NCBI GenBank assembly: GCA_951217055.1
Contig: OX578276.1
Span: 114,560,313 to 114,624,312, forward strand
Direction of reading: 5' to 3'
Origin: Gerris lacustris
Lineage: Eukaryota; Arthropoda; Insecta; Hemiptera; Gerridae
Length of the DNA stretch: 64,000 bases
The position numbers and the translations under genes were made by a program. Positions within the stretch are counted from its first letter, which is position 1. Each line of letters opens with the position of its first letter. Under the pieces are notes generated by a model that worked only from the letters and a program-made list of their open reading frames with translations, had not been told where the DNA came from and made no database searches. This document shows positions 12,348-24,290 of this stretch, piece by piece.

Positions 12348-14132
12348 TTATTTTTTTATTTTAAGTAGTTAAAAAACCCTAGTTATTAAACCCGCTTAAC
12401 TGTATGAGTGGGCGAGAACTTATCGCATATTTGGTAATACTTGTTATTACAAAATGTCAAACCCAATTGCTAAACCAATAAGCCCTCGGTGCTGTAAAAG
12501 AAACAACAAAAAAGTCATTATTACTATTATTCAACAAATAATGAAAATATATTATCTTATAAATAAGACTGTTTTGATTTAGCCATCCTCATTAATTGAT
12601 GCACCCGTTATTTTAACAAACATTAACAATAAAACCAATCAGTCAGTAAAAATTATATTTACCTTAGTATATCTCTGTTCATATTCTAGTTAATTGGTTT
12701 ATTTAGATTTATTTTGGACAAGTAAAAAAGTTAATAAAAAGAAATATAATATAAAGTTTATATAACAGTATAAATAATAGATTATTATACGTAGAAATCA
12801 GTGTCATTTGTGTGAAGGAACTGTTTCACCGCTTCCTGGCATAATTCACCCACATATTGGTGTTCCGTTTATTAACGCAAAATAATTTTAAGAACAAAGA
12901 AGAATGAATATGTGAAAATCCATATGTTCCAAACATTTCGGACAAATTATATACACTTAAGGAAACAATATTTTAATAAATCTATATTCTTTTTCCAAAA
13001 ATTAATGTCAATATTTTTAGGGGTTTCAAAAGATCATGATTCTAATATTTTTCGAAAATATTCGTGCTGTTATTTTTTGTCAAACAATCCCTCTTACGAT
13101 TAAAGCTGGTTGATAAAAAAGTTTAAAAATAGAAAGAAAGAAAATAGAATAGTGGCTGAAGGAAAATGATAAATAATAAATTTCAACAAGCAAAAACAAA
13201 TTTAATAAGATAAGTTAGATTAAATAATATATTCAAATAATGGACATTTCTGCATTTCCGATCTAAGCAATGTATTTTTATACATTGCAGTAAAGGCAAT
13301 CATTTCATATTATTATATTTTAAAGGATCATAAACGGTAAATAATTATTTATTAAAAAAAGGAGCAAATCCTCAGTGAAAACCATGAGTACACATAAAAC
13401 GTGTAGATTAATTTTCAGTTAAGCACTTTTAAAAATAAACTCAATTCTATTTGTACAAATCATATGGGCTAGACCAAATAATTAAATAAATCAGAAATGT
13501 CTATTATTTGTAAGTTTTATGTATATAAGAGTATATGTAAACAGTCCAAAGAAAATATAGCCAATCTAAAAAAAGAATAATATCATAAGAAAAGAAGATG
13601 AAAGAGTACATTTGTTACATGACTTGGAAATATAAAGCGAGAAAAGTGTGTAGAGAAGGTGAAGATAATAAATGATGTTGATGCAAACAAAGACAAGGCT
13701 GAACTGATGGAAAACCTGTTTACCTTCCAGTAAGGAGACTTGCGATTCCTTGGTATCCATATGGATGTCTACTGCATTATTACAAACAAATAATTAAGTA
13801 ACCTTTAACATAATACCTCTTATGTCTTGAAATATATTCACGTCCTTCTAGTATTTTTCATGCGGATTTTTGATTTTGCTTGCTGATTCATAGCAAATAG
13901 CTTGTTGATGTTAAAAAATTTAGTAAAGCTGAACAATTTAAACCAATGTTAATTTTAAAATATTGAATTAGATCGTTTGTTACCATCTAGCACCTTCGAT
14001 AGTTAATTATTTTTATGCCTTTATAACGTAAAGGGCTTTTAAATTATGACCTAGCTAAACTCATTGTTTCTTCTTTTTTTAGTAGGAATCGTTTTAGTAA
14101 TAAATTTGATGACTAGCGAGCGTTAATATAAG

Positions 14133-15284
14133 TTAAATGAGAAGACGAGCGGCGGCCGTAGCAAGCAGAGCAGTTGTTGAGTAGGTCAGGGCTGATGCCG
14201 AACTAGTCCCGTCCTCGTTGATGTTGTAGAGAAGCTTTTCGATTTGCCTCTCTTCTGCCAAATCTAAACCGTTTTTATGATTGGCATTTTCCACTTCCTG
14301 TATCACAGATTCTTCTTCGCCTTCTATTTCTGACTCGTCGTTACCGAACTCCAGCATGTCTTTACCAATTGTTTTTCTTTCCTTGTAGTTGACTTTGAAG
14401 AAGGAAGAGATGGATATTTCGAATAGCTTATTAGGATCTGGAGACGATTCTTGTATCGAACGTCTCTTTCTTCCGAATCCCGTCTGCCCATTACTGCAAT
14501 CCACACCTATGCACTTGTCGAGGCACACGTTCACGGTTCCTTTAAATTGGACGTAATTAGAATCGGGGAATTTGAAAGCACGGAATTTTGCTGTCAGAAA
14601 ATCTCCGTCGACTGTGTTGAAGTTTTCAAAAAGATATGAATCTACCGCACAGCCGTTAAAAATAATAGATTCTTCATGTTTTACGGTGTCCGATACAGTC
14701 ATATAAGACACAAGAATACCGTATACGGGTGCTGATGCGTCATCAAGATAGATTTCCATCTGAAGAGGAGTGCCGGGGTTAACGTTAAGTTCTCCGTTTA
14801 CAACTTTACCGTCTTGCCTGACGCCCACGTTCAGTTTAGGTTGAGGAGCCATTTCCGTCACTTCAGAAGTAATGTCTAAATCTGTGGGCTCTTGAAACCC
14901 TGCTGGCAAGACATCTCTCTTGGATATGGTATGATTACTCTTTATCAAGCACTTCACTGTAAGTACCTCTTTCGGCGTATCGCCGTTTTCGATTACGATC
15001 CTGTGATAATAAGTAGTGAGACCTGTCCCTTTGTTTATCATCCTAGTCACACCGCATTGGTAAAAGTCCGTGAGCGACAAGTTGAAGGTCATCGTGTCTC
15101 CCTTCACCGTCGGGTGACACGCCTCGTCCGGATACGCTGCGAGTCCTTCCAAATAAACAGAGGACTTTTCGTGTGGAGGGACGATCTCCACGTTCATCCA
15201 TTTCTCTCCGCATTTCAATTTGGACACTACTTTGGCTGAAGTGGTAAGGCTCAAAGCGAGAAGATAAAATAACAGGTGATACAT
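14133..15284 (-). CDS. Secreted ZP-domain protein, 383 aa, single exon
   Basis: The ORF opens with a signal peptide (residues 1-17, a hydrophobic LLFYLLALSLTTSA core). A ZP-N half follows with four cysteines (C25, C56, C77, C112) and an N-glycosylation sequon at N117. The ZP-C half holds the block FNGCAVDSYLF and ends in closely spaced cysteines (VCLDKCIGVDC). A furin-like site GRKRRS follows at about residue 275, where ZP proteins are normally cut to allow filament assembly. The tail is acidic and ends in a small hydrophobic stretch (about 365-383), which could be a membrane segment or GPI signal. ZP proteins of arthropods polymerise in the apical extracellular matrix and cuticle; that role is inferred from the family. 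No intron is needed. Codon use is GC-richer than the surroundings, as expected for a real gene. The family member is not identified. Confidence 0.88.
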   Translation of the reverse strand: MYHLLFYLLALSLTTSAKVVSKLKCGEKWMNVEIVPPHEKSSVYLEGLAAYPDEACHPTVKGDTMTFNLSLTDFYQCGVTRMINKGTGLTTYYHRIVIENGDTPKEVLTVKCLIKSNHTISKRDVLPAGFQEPTDLDITSEVTEMAPQPKLNVGVRQDGKVVNGELNVNPGTPLQMEIYLDDASAPVYGILVSYMTVSDTVKHEESIIFNGCAVDSYLFENFNTVDGDFLTAKFRAFKFPDSNYVQFKGTVNVCLDKCIGVDCSNGQTGFGRKRRSIQESSPDPNKLFEISISSFFKVNYKERKTIGKDMLEFGNDESEIEGEEESVIQEVENANHKNGLDLAEERQIEKLLYNINEDGTSSASALTYSTTALLATAAARLLI

Positions 15285-15504
15285 GGTTATTTTGATGGCA
15301 TAACGTGTATACGTACCAGTCAGACACGTGGGTGAGACGAGATAGTACCTGGTGGCCGCCTTACTGACTGACTGGCCTCGGGCCGGCCCCCTCTCCGGGG
15401 GTTCCGCCCCTCCTCATGTGTGTGCCAACCACCACCACCGTCTCTTAAGTCTCTCCTGTCCTGGTGGGCAGACACTGTGAGCTGAGCTCAGCGGCCTTGA
15501 AACG

Positions 15505-15545
15505 GTTCCAACCGTGACGTCAACCACATCCTTTCATATACCCAT
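15505..15545 (-). promoter_or_regulatory. Possible promoter of the ZP gene
   Basis: On the minus strand a TATA-like TATATGAAAG lies at 15540-15531 and a perfect CRE palindrome TGACGTCA at 15522-15515, about 230 bp before the ATG, in a GC-rich patch (15300-15550) that contrasts with its flanks. A start site near 15509 would give a 5' UTR of about 225 nt. No transcript evidence. Confidence 0.3.
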
Positions 15546-16323
15546 ATTCGGCCCTAGACCATCCTTATTTGCATTTCCGTTTGCATCCTTATCGGTGGCC
15601 CTCCTCCTGAAATATAAGCTTATAGGCGGAAGAAAAAAATTACTTCAGGTATTAATAATACTTCTTCGTCAATATTCTGTATAAAAAATTACCTGACCCC
15701 AAGAATTGTTTTACATTAGTGAATGCATATCATAAACATAACATTTTACCTACCTAGAGTAAATTAATAAAATAATATAAATAAACCGTAGGTGAAGTAT
15801 TTTTATTAAATGAAAATAATTTATAGTTAAATTAAATACTTAAGAAAAATAAGTTAGTGTATAAAAAAACAATATGAAATAGCTGTAAGAAGATAAGACA
15901 AAGTAAGCGGTTCACCTATCAATTCCTTTGTAAATTCCTAAATTGTAGATTGGCGTCTTTCGACTATACAGTGGCCACATTTAATCTTTATAATATATAC
16001 AGTAATTTTTATGAAATTTTTCTCACACCTATTAAATTGTAATATCTCGTACGGGTTCGTTAACCATTATAATCATCCCAGCCTTTTCAAGATTGTTGCC
16101 ATTTCAAAATTGTGTTAGCTATAACTTTTAAACCTTTTATATATTGACGTGAAACAAAAGCCATTAAAATATTTTTTTTATTTTCCAAACGCAATAAAGT
16201 CTCTACCTCAAACCGTTCCCAAGATATTATATTTTTATAGTTTTGTTTCTTACAAAATGTGTGATGTACCAAACATTCGTTAAAATCCATTTTTTTTCTT
16301 TTTGACAAACAATAACTATTATT
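15546..16323. other. Intergenic, nothing recognised
   Basis: AT-rich DNA upstream of the ZP gene. Open frames at 16087-16308 and 16227-16448 have no domain and overlap the next repeat. Confidence 0.5.
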
Positions 16324-17540
16324 TTGCTTCCCAGCTTACTGAAGGTAACAAAGCTATGTGATCGTTCTATAGAACGAAAATTTATTATGTCTCCTATTTC
16401 AAAAATTCTATGAAAGAAATCCGTTTCAGACATGCTACAACAAAACAACGACGAACAAACAAAACAACTAGTCTGATTATAATGAAATTTGGATGTTAGG
16501 TCATAATTAGCCCAATGTTGGTCCCATGTAAGTTTTAACCTTTTGCACCCATTTGTTTCTCTTCCACATGGGCAAACATAAATTTATTTACACCTATATC
16601 TTCAAAAGTTTATTTAAAGTAACCCGCAGATAGGTCGGAATCAATTTCAACTACCTGTGCGCATAAAATATTCATAAATTGACGAACCAAACAATTTTAA
16701 CTGATATAAAATTAGATTATATTGTAATATTAAATTACTACGTTCTGGCTGCATACTTTGTGAAGTAACAGGTTTGAAATTAACTATAAATTAACTTGAA
16801 ATTAATTTCAAATTAACTTGAAATTAATTTTAAATTAACTTGAAATTAATTTTAAATTAACTTGAAATTAATTTTAAACTAACTTGAAATTAATTTGAAA
16901 ATAACTTTAAATTAACTTGTAATCTATTTGAAAATAACTTTAAATTAACTTTAAATTAATTTTAAAATAACTTGAAATTAATTTTAAATTTACTTGAAAT
17001 TAATTTTAAATTAACTTGAAATGAATTAGAAATTAACTCATAAACCAAACCATTATAACTAATATAAAAAATAGTTGGGTATTATTTTTGTTATTCCATC
17101 CCCCCCTCCCCCCACTCCTACCGGGCGATTTTTCACATATACAGGGTTGCACCCTTCAACTTGTATGGTTTTCTGCCTAGAAGACAACTATTTAGAGTAT
17201 AAAATGTTAAAAATCATGTCATCAGATGAGCTATTTCAAGGCATAGGTGTAAATAAATGTATGTTTGTGCGCAAAATATGTGTACGTACAAGTGGAAGAG
17301 GAACAAATGTAAGCAGAAGGGTTGAAACTAATATGGGACCAAAAATAGGCAAATTATGACCTACCATCTAAATTTCATTAAAATCGGTCGATTAGTAACA
17401 AGATATTATGTTGGTTCGCAAAAACTGAACGACAGACAGACAGATCGGCAGACGGCAGAAACACAGATAGATAGATCGACAGTAAAAGACGTGTCTGAAA
17501 CCTGTCATGTATTCAGGAATTTACAAGTTTCTTGAAAACA
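16324..17540. mobile_element. Foldback element with minisatellite centre
   Basis: The left part starts TTTTGCTTCCCAGCTTACTG (GCTTCC family) and contains GCCCAATGTTGGTCCCATGT and TTTGTTTCTCTTCCACATGG. The right part holds diverged inverted matches to these (GTGGAAGAGGAACAAATG, AATATGGGACCAAAAATAGG) and a GACAGACAGACAGATC run. So the two ends are long, imperfect inverted repeats. The middle is a 20-22 bp minisatellite. Non-coding; the frame at 17075-17359 spans part of the right arm. Confidence 0.6.
16785..17040. repeat. Minisatellite, unit about 21 bp
   Basis: Roughly 11-12 imperfect copies of AAATTAACTTGAAATTAATT with a further T or two per unit, lying in the centre of the foldback element. 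Confidence 0.85.
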
Positions 17541-19320
17541 ATTATTGAATTGCAATGTAATATGACGATGAAGGATTTAAAAAAAATCTTATTATATTTG
17601 TAAATTATTATTATTTCGTGGTTATGATCTTCAAAAAACGCCTTAAATCTACATAAAATACTAATATTACACAACACTAAAGTATATTGGTTATTCTTCT
17701 TAAAATAGCTTTTACATGTTTTTCTTATCTAAGGATGTTCGTTATTAATACATATTCAAAAAGTATGAGATGATACTAAAAAAATATTATTATTATTATA
17801 TCATGCGAATTTCATTTAATTAAACTTAATAACAATATAATTAGGCTCCTTCATAGTACTTTTATTTTCATTTTTCGAATAATAAAAATTATATTACATA
17901 GCTATTGTCGGGAGTTAATTGGAGATAAGGCATACTTACAAGGCAAGGGAAACAAGGCTTGAAGAGGGCCGTGAATTTATACGTACGGAAGGGAGGAGCG
18001 TGGTTCGTTTCACTGACTGGGTCCAATTAACTCATCAACGGTCTGTTGCTTGAGAAGTCAGCCAGTTACTTGGAACAAGCATAATATATTTACACTGAGT
18101 TGTAAACCCGTTACTTCACCAAGTATGCAGCACGTAGGGGCTTTGTTACTATAAATAACTTACATGACAACATCTATAATTAGACATGGTAGACCATAAC
18201 AATATTACTCCTCTTACACGATCATATAATGGTATGCTATCTTTTTATGCGGATTCTCATCATGTTTCTTATTATCTTATAATATTGAATATTTAAGTCA
18301 ATTTAGGTGTTTATCACAATTGATATAATGGCAATAATAGTATTTGTTTTTCTTATAACAAAATAAACCTGGGCTCACTCTAGTGCTAGGTAAGATCAAT
18401 AAAAAAAAGTCCTTTAATATAAATAAATAAAAGTACTTTATACTGATACACACTATCATGTTTATATTTAGAATGAAGGTTATAGTTATAACTTACAATA
18501 ACACTAGTAAATGTGGGCAAAAAAGTAGCTAAAAATGTATCATTTGCCTTTATAGTTATAGAATTATTATTTTCTCATATACGCACTATATATATAGAGG
18601 AAGTATTGTGTTGGCACAAAAATTCAATTTTTCAATGGTGGATAAACATATTTTAAAATCCCCCGAGTCAACCCGTGCCGAGCCTTAACTTCTAGGGTGA
18701 TTTCGATACAATTTTAATGTTAGTTCAGAAAAATCATATCACGAGAGGGGGTTGGCTCCAATCTTGGGGGCCTTATACACTCTTAAGTAACTTGAAGAGG
18801 ATCGGACTAAGTAAGAGATAAGCACTAATAACTAATATCTCAATTTAACATAATGTAAACGAGATTTTCATCATTGTCTAGACATCAAATTAAAGCAAGA
18901 ACTAGTGTCGGTATTCTTGCCTAGATAAATAAGTAGTCGGTAGTTCATCATCCCTCTGTATTTTCATTGGATGAACAAAGGCATTCACCTTCCATACCCT
19001 ATATCATTGTCATGAGCCCAAACAGGAATATAAAAAATATAAAAATAGGATAAAGAACAATGTCTTGAACAGAGACCGACCTAAGGAACAATGACACAGG
19101 ATATACAATGAGACATTATCTTATTCCTTTTTCTCCTTTTTATTTATTCCTACATTATCACGTTTATTTGTGTTTCAATTCCAATGTTGCAGGTTCCTTT
19201 TCAAGAAGAAGTTATATTGTATTGGATATTTGTTGTGTTTATGTTAACGTCAAAATTAATATTAAAACAAAATCGGACGTACCTAGGGTGTCTCGGAACT
19301 TTCTCATAACAAACATAAAC
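17541..19320. other. Gene-less stretch with one GC-richer island
   Basis: Mostly AT-rich. The island at 17930-18070 has, on the minus strand, TATAAATT (17981-17974) and a good donor TGTAAGTATG about 35 bp further on. This may be a promoter and tiny 5' exon, but no ATG lies between them. The segment 18600-18830 is moderately GC-rich and unclassified. Confidence 0.35.
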
Positions 19321-19561
19321 CCGCTCTTCTTTAGATTGTTACTCCCCTTATAATAATAACAGAGGGGAGTAACAATCTAAAGAAGGTGTATGGAATGTTC
19401 TTCATTAGACTGTTACTCCCCTTATCAAAACAGAAGTGGTATGTTCCTTTGTCCCAAAGTACGAGTACATTAAATTATACAATCCTTTTTCTTAATAGTT
19501 ATTATTTCAAAGTCATTTTCATTAAAAAACAACATAGGGAGTAACAATCTAAAGCAGTACC
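19321..19561. mobile_element. hAT-type MITE, family A, copy 1
   Basis: Inverted ends TTCTTTAGATTGTTACTCCC and GGGAGTAACAATCTAAAG. The core carries TTCCTTTGTCCCAAAGTAC, shared with the other copies. CATAAAC flanks both ends (19314-19320 and 19562-19568), consistent with an 8-bp duplication with one change. Non-autonomous. Confidence 0.75.
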
Positions 19562-19698
19562 CATAAACTTATAAATCACAACAGATTTTATTACGTGAAT
19601 TATAATTTTATTTTTCCGTTAAGTTGTCCAATATAATGAGGTTTGTTATTGTGGGGTACTTAAAAATGTAAACAAACACTTCCCTATCTAAAAATCAA

Positions 19699-19953
19699 AG
19701 CACTCTTTTACTTTGTTACCCACCATTTATATATTGAAATGATGTATACAAAAGTGTGATATTCCTTTGTCCTATAGTACATTGGACTAAATATCCCTTT
19801 GTCTTAACTTTGTTACCCATCCTACTTTTCAACATTTTATGGATATCAATGTGGGTGGGTAACAAACTAAAAGAGGCGTATGGGGGCGCCTCTTTTACTT
19901 TGTTACCCACAACTTTATTTTTGTTATGGTGGGTAACAAAGTAAAAGAGTACC
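19699..19953. mobile_element. hAT-type MITE, family B
   Basis: Ends CTCTTTTACTTTGTTACCCA and its inverse. The 8-bp target duplication AAAATCAA is exact (19691-19698, 19954-19961), the hallmark of hAT elements. The core ATTCCTTTGTCC...GTACATTGGACTAAAT is shared with family A although the termini differ, so A and B are sister families. An internal palindrome (GGCGCCTC... near 19890) is present. Confidence 0.85.
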
Positions 19954-19961
19954 AAAATCAA

Positions 19962-21039
19962 CATTCGATATTTTCAAAATGGCAGCAGATATTGAGATAA
20001 AATATGGAGGGCTTATTTATCTTATAGGAGGGTATCATTGGCACGATGTTCAGCTCAATCCACGAAATTCTTCAGAAATCATTAAGTGTTAAAGTTTCAA
20101 AGTTCAAGGACAATGTTTTCAAAATGACGGCAGATATCAAAACGAAATTAGTTAAGGCCAATAGTTTAAGCTTCACGCGTCTCCACTGACAACAGTCAAC
20201 ATATTATGGCATTTTTTAAAAACACCTTTTTTAGACTCAGGCCCCTTAAAAAGGTGATTCAGGAAAACCCACAATTATTAACATTTATATAATAAATCAG
20301 CTAGAGATGAAGATAAAAAAAAAGGAATTAACAGGTTGAGTAGATTATGCCATTTTAGTAACAATATCGACAAATAAGCATTTAAATTTATGAATGAAAA
20401 ATCACATCCAGGCAATAGTGTCCTCCGCGACAAACGCAATCAGTGAGCCCCTGGGAAAAATTGTCAATCGTGTTCTGAAATATTTCCCTCGGGATCGATA
20501 TGATAGTTTTACTTATCACTTTAGGTATCCCATATAAAAAGAATAATCAGACAACGTAAACTGATGAACGTGCCCATTAATCTGGTGCCGGCCGTAGAAT
20601 GTAGACATACCGTGAAATGAGCCGTGTGGGAAACATTCGGAGAAGTTCATTCATTGCAATTAGAGCAGAATGGGAGGGAGGGGTTGAAGTACGTCCTGTG
20701 TTAGTTGTAACCATATGATTCAATGAGGTTCTTTGCTGTTCATGCCAAAGGGAATTTCTTTTTGAAAATTGAGGATTATTTTGATTTTTCATTCACACAT
20801 TTCAATGATAATTTTTTGTAGATATTGTTCTACTTTGTAGATACTCTCTCTCTCTCTCTCTCTTAAGTAGCTCATCACAATAAAAGAAATGACAAAATCT
20901 AGGTTATAAAACTGTCTTTTAGCGAATTTTCAAAGAAAATTACGCTATTGCAATGGCTTCAAAATTTTTGTAATGCGAATTTTTGAAAATTTTCTCCATG
21001 GAAATCCGTTTTAGACCCTTCTGAATCGATTCCTAAAAT
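19962..21039. other. Gene-less stretch
   Basis: No credible gene. A (CT)n tract lies at 20844-20863. The minus frame 20577-20792 has no recognisable domain. Confidence 0.5.
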
Positions 21040-21510
21040 TTAACACTTTTTTTATGTATGTATGTATATATGTATGTATATATGTATGTATATATGTGTC
21101 ACTCCAGACGATATCTCCCCTTAGGATGCACTTAAAAATTTCAAACAAATGTTAAAATGTCAATAATATCAAAAGAAAGGATGAGTTCGTTGGCCAGAAT
21201 TTTTGGAAATCATTTAGGGGTCAAATTTTTACAATTAATGGTCAAAAATAGCATAAAAACGTGTTTTTACTATTTTACCCCCCTTTTATATGAAAATATG
21301 ATAAAAGTGTACATAACAACAATTATTGTACTCTTAAAGAGCTTTCCAACGACATGCATCTTGAAGGGTAAATACTATTTTGACTTTTGTACCCCGTACC
21401 CCTGTGTACCAATTTATTTTTATTTTTTCACCGATTATCATATCCAATAATACGCAGATTTCTTTGAAAATTCGCTCATCAAGTCATGGTGCATGACTGG
21501 ACTTTTTATT
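21040..21510. repeat. Dispersed repeat, copy 2
   Basis: Second copy of the repeat at 2940-3340, with extra sequence (CGATATCTCCCCTTAGGATG). It starts at a TATGTATGTATATATG run and ends at AAGTCATGGTGCATGACTGG. The open frame 21157-21450 is inside it and is not conserved in copy 1. Confidence 0.7.
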
Positions 21511-21812
21511 TAATCATTGGTTAATAGACTTATAACCAGAATTAATAATTAAATGTTTTTCCCGATGAAGAACCACATATCAAATTATCAACTAATAGTC
21601 TCTAGAAGTATAATCATTGTTTAAGTTGACTAAATTTTTTAATTGTGATTTACTATAATAAATTGTGATGGTTGAAGTAATAATTAGCATTATGTGTAAT
21701 TAATGTACACATGATTATACGGGAGCATGTATTACCGATAAATGATTAAGTGCTTATTATATTTGTTTGATCATTTATTAAAATAAATTTATCAGAAATT
21801 AAATTAAAAATA

Positions 21813-22085
21813 GACTGCCAATTAGTATGACACATAGCATCCTCGCACCATATCACGTACTTCATTAATTTTATGCCTTTACAAGCCTTTTTTTTGTCTT
21901 ATTTGTTCAATTGTTCAAAGATATGGTGGTTCGCAAAAATTGAGCGACAGACCGACAAACAGACAGACACGGAACCAAAAATGTCCCCTTATTTGAATTT
22001 TTGAAAACGCAGATATAAAATATTTTCGTTCATCAGAACGATAACATAGCTTTCGTTTCCCTCGGTAAGCTTGATATAGCAAAAC
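21813..22085. repeat. Short conserved block plus inverted GCTTCC arm
   Basis: Starts with the CACATAGC.TCCTCGC block (CTGCCAATTAGTATGACACA) and ends with TTTCGTTTCCCTCGGTAAGC, the inverted edge of the GCTTCC family, with a GACAGACA tract between. Confidence 0.55.
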
Positions 22086-22956
22086 TTAAAATTTAAAGCA
22101 AACCTAATTCTGTTATTGAACTGTACACAAATAGTTAAATTATTTTGTTAGTAGGTCACTTAGAGGTTTCTTTTCCTGGTTTTATCATAAATAAAAGAGA
22201 AAGAAAAGTTATTAACTTATTCCATGTAATGTCAATCAGTTACCCGCATCAAGTTCTCACAGTCGATCGAACTACTGTTTAGTTATAATACCTCAAACAA
22301 GACAAATTAATTTTTTAAAGAAAGAGTCTATCAAGATAACAAGAAACTTCCTAAAATTACAACTGACGTAGGCTAATAATAATAACAATTAATGTGGCAA
22401 TTTTAAACAGTTAGAGAATACAACGAGTAACAGAACGCACCTATTTCTCACAATTTTAATGATTTCTTTTTTTAATGATATACACCGTTAAATATAAGGA
22501 AATTTTATAACAATTATTAATTGTTATAATTGTAAATTATATAAAGTAATTATTATTTAGGATGGAGAGCATCGCTATCTTGAAGGTATACACAACATGC
22601 TTGTCAGTTATTAAGCTAAATTTGAAAACGAACTGATTTAGAATACATTTAGTTCCTTTCGATAATATTCAATCATCATTTAATTATAAGAGATGATAGT
22701 TAAACACTGATTTGTAAGAGATCTTGCAAATCAGAGAATTACAGAAAACAACTAAAATTTCTTACCAAACAGATATGAGTGACAGATCTTTTATGAACCC
22801 GTATTTCCTGTGCAATTGCTATTAACTGAGCAAAAAACTAAACTAACCTTCCTTATAGTAATGAGATATGTATTAGCAACCATTAAAATATCTAATTACA
22901 ATAAATTCGTGAGGGACGGTTTAATAAAAACAACATAATTTAAGGAACCAGTTTCA
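22086..22956. other. Gene-less stretch
   Basis: AT-rich; nothing recognised. Confidence 0.5.
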
Positions 22957-24290
22957 TAATAGTACACTACGCGTCTAGTGCTTTTTGCTTTCTCGTGCAG
23001 TTACCCTCGCTGTCGCTCGGGTGCAAACTCCACACACGCATGCAAAATACTGCTTTCCGCACTAGTTGCGTACCGTACGTTATCTTCGATTGTTGGAGTT
23101 TAATACAGAAAAAAAAAAAAAAAATCCTGTATGTAAGTTTGTATTTCTCTTTTGATAAAGATGACATTAATTCATTAGTTGTATTTTGTTCCGAATTAAT
23201 TATTTCGGGAGGAGAATTATTCTCCTCATTTTCGTCATAATCACTCATTTGCTTTCACTAAAAACTCGATATAAACACTTACTTTTACTAAACAAATAGT
23301 AAATTAGTTTTGTTAAATGTAAAAAAAACACGCTAATCGTGCGTTAAGGTAAAGAATTAGGCGGAAAAAAGAAGAATTTTGAACGGATACAACTACGAAA
23401 ATAATCACTTTCTACGCATCTAAACAAAGATAAAATGGTACTTCTTTAGATTGCTACTCCCCTGCCCTTTTTTAGAATATAAATGACTTTGACTAAACAA
23501 CTATTAAGATAAAGGATGTTCAGTCCAATGTACTTTGGGACAAAGGAATATCACACTCCTGTTATAATGGGAGTAACAGTCTAAAGAAGAACATTCCGTA
23601 CACCTTCTTTAAATTGTTACCCCCCTCTTCTTTTTTTATAAGGGGAGTAACAATCTAAAGAAGTGCCGATAAAATGTTTATATTTCGTATCAATCGTAGA
23701 TAAAATATATTTATCTACGATTGATACGAAATATAAACATTATATCTCTGTTTAGATGCGTAGAAAGTGATTATTTACGTACTTGTATTCATTGCGCATG
23801 CGCGTCTCATAGTTCTGGCGAATTCCTCTTCTTTACCAAGCTAGCGCGGTAAAGAAGAGGAATTCTTCAGCTTTACGCACGATTAGCGAGTTTGTTTACA
23901 TTTAACAAGACTAATTTGCTGTTTGTTTAATAAAAGTAAATGTTTATATCGAGTTTTTTGTGAAAATCAATGAGTGATTTAAATGATTATGACGAATATG
24001 AGAAGAATAATACGCCTCCCGAAATAATTCGGCACAAAATACAACTAATGAATTAATGTTATCTTTATCAAAAGAGAAATACGAACTTGTATACTGGAAG
24101 TTTATTTTTTTCTGTATTTATTATTTAAATCTAACAATCATAGATAAAGTACGGTACGCAACTCGTGCGAAAACGGCATTTTGCATTGCTCTTGTGGTTT
24201 TACTACCCTTGCTGTCACTCGGGTGCAAACTCCACACTCGCATGCAAAATGCTACTTTCCGCACTCGACGAGTAATGTACTATTACATCA
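22957..24290. mobile_element. Long-arm foldback element with head-to-head ORF copies
   Basis: Left arm 22957-23428 and right arm 23676-24290 are imperfect inverted repeats, ending in TAGTACACTAC on the left and GTAATGTACTATTA on the right. Each arm carries an ATG frame pointing outward: minus from 23248, beginning MSDYDENEENNSPPEII, and plus from 23970, beginning MSDLNDYDEYEKNNTPPEII. Both go on to (E/L)LM(S/L)SLSKEKY(K/E)L. The plus copy has a frameshift or stop after about 28 codons. At the centre is a perfect palindrome (23677-23738). The right arm also has an 18-bp hairpin at 23820-23865. A MITE sits in the middle. The SKEKYxLxYxxF motif recalls the N-terminal part of insect tyrosine-recombinase (Crypton-like) proteins; this is inference. 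Confidence 0.65.
23437..23667. mobile_element. hAT-type MITE, family A, copy 2
   Basis: Starts GGTACTTCTTTAGATTG and ends CAATCTAAAGAAGTGCC, with an exact 8-bp duplication GATAAAAT (23429-23436, 23668-23675). Orientation is opposite to copy 1. It interrupts the centre of the foldback element, so it is younger than that element. Confidence 0.9.

Larger units (their letters stand above)
7705..14132. other. Long AT-rich gene-less stretch
   Basis: I see no gene. The first 350 bp (7760-8060) are richer in GC and may be a degraded transcript-derived piece, but no reading frame stands out. The rest is AT-rich with microsatellites at 9948-9986 and 12259-12341 and a short hairpin at 10495-10532. Open frames such as 10708-10890 and 13566-13760 have no recognisable domain. 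Confidence 0.55.

Noticed and set aside
16785..17040. CRISPR-like array
   Set aside because: The units are contiguous, degenerate and without unique spacers; it is a minisatellite in an animal genome.
17932..17981. Upstream non-coding exon and promoter of the ZP gene on the minus strand
   Set aside because: TATAAATT and a good donor exist, but the exon would be only about 10 nt if the start lies 30 bp from the TATA box, and no convincing acceptor was found before the ZP ATG.
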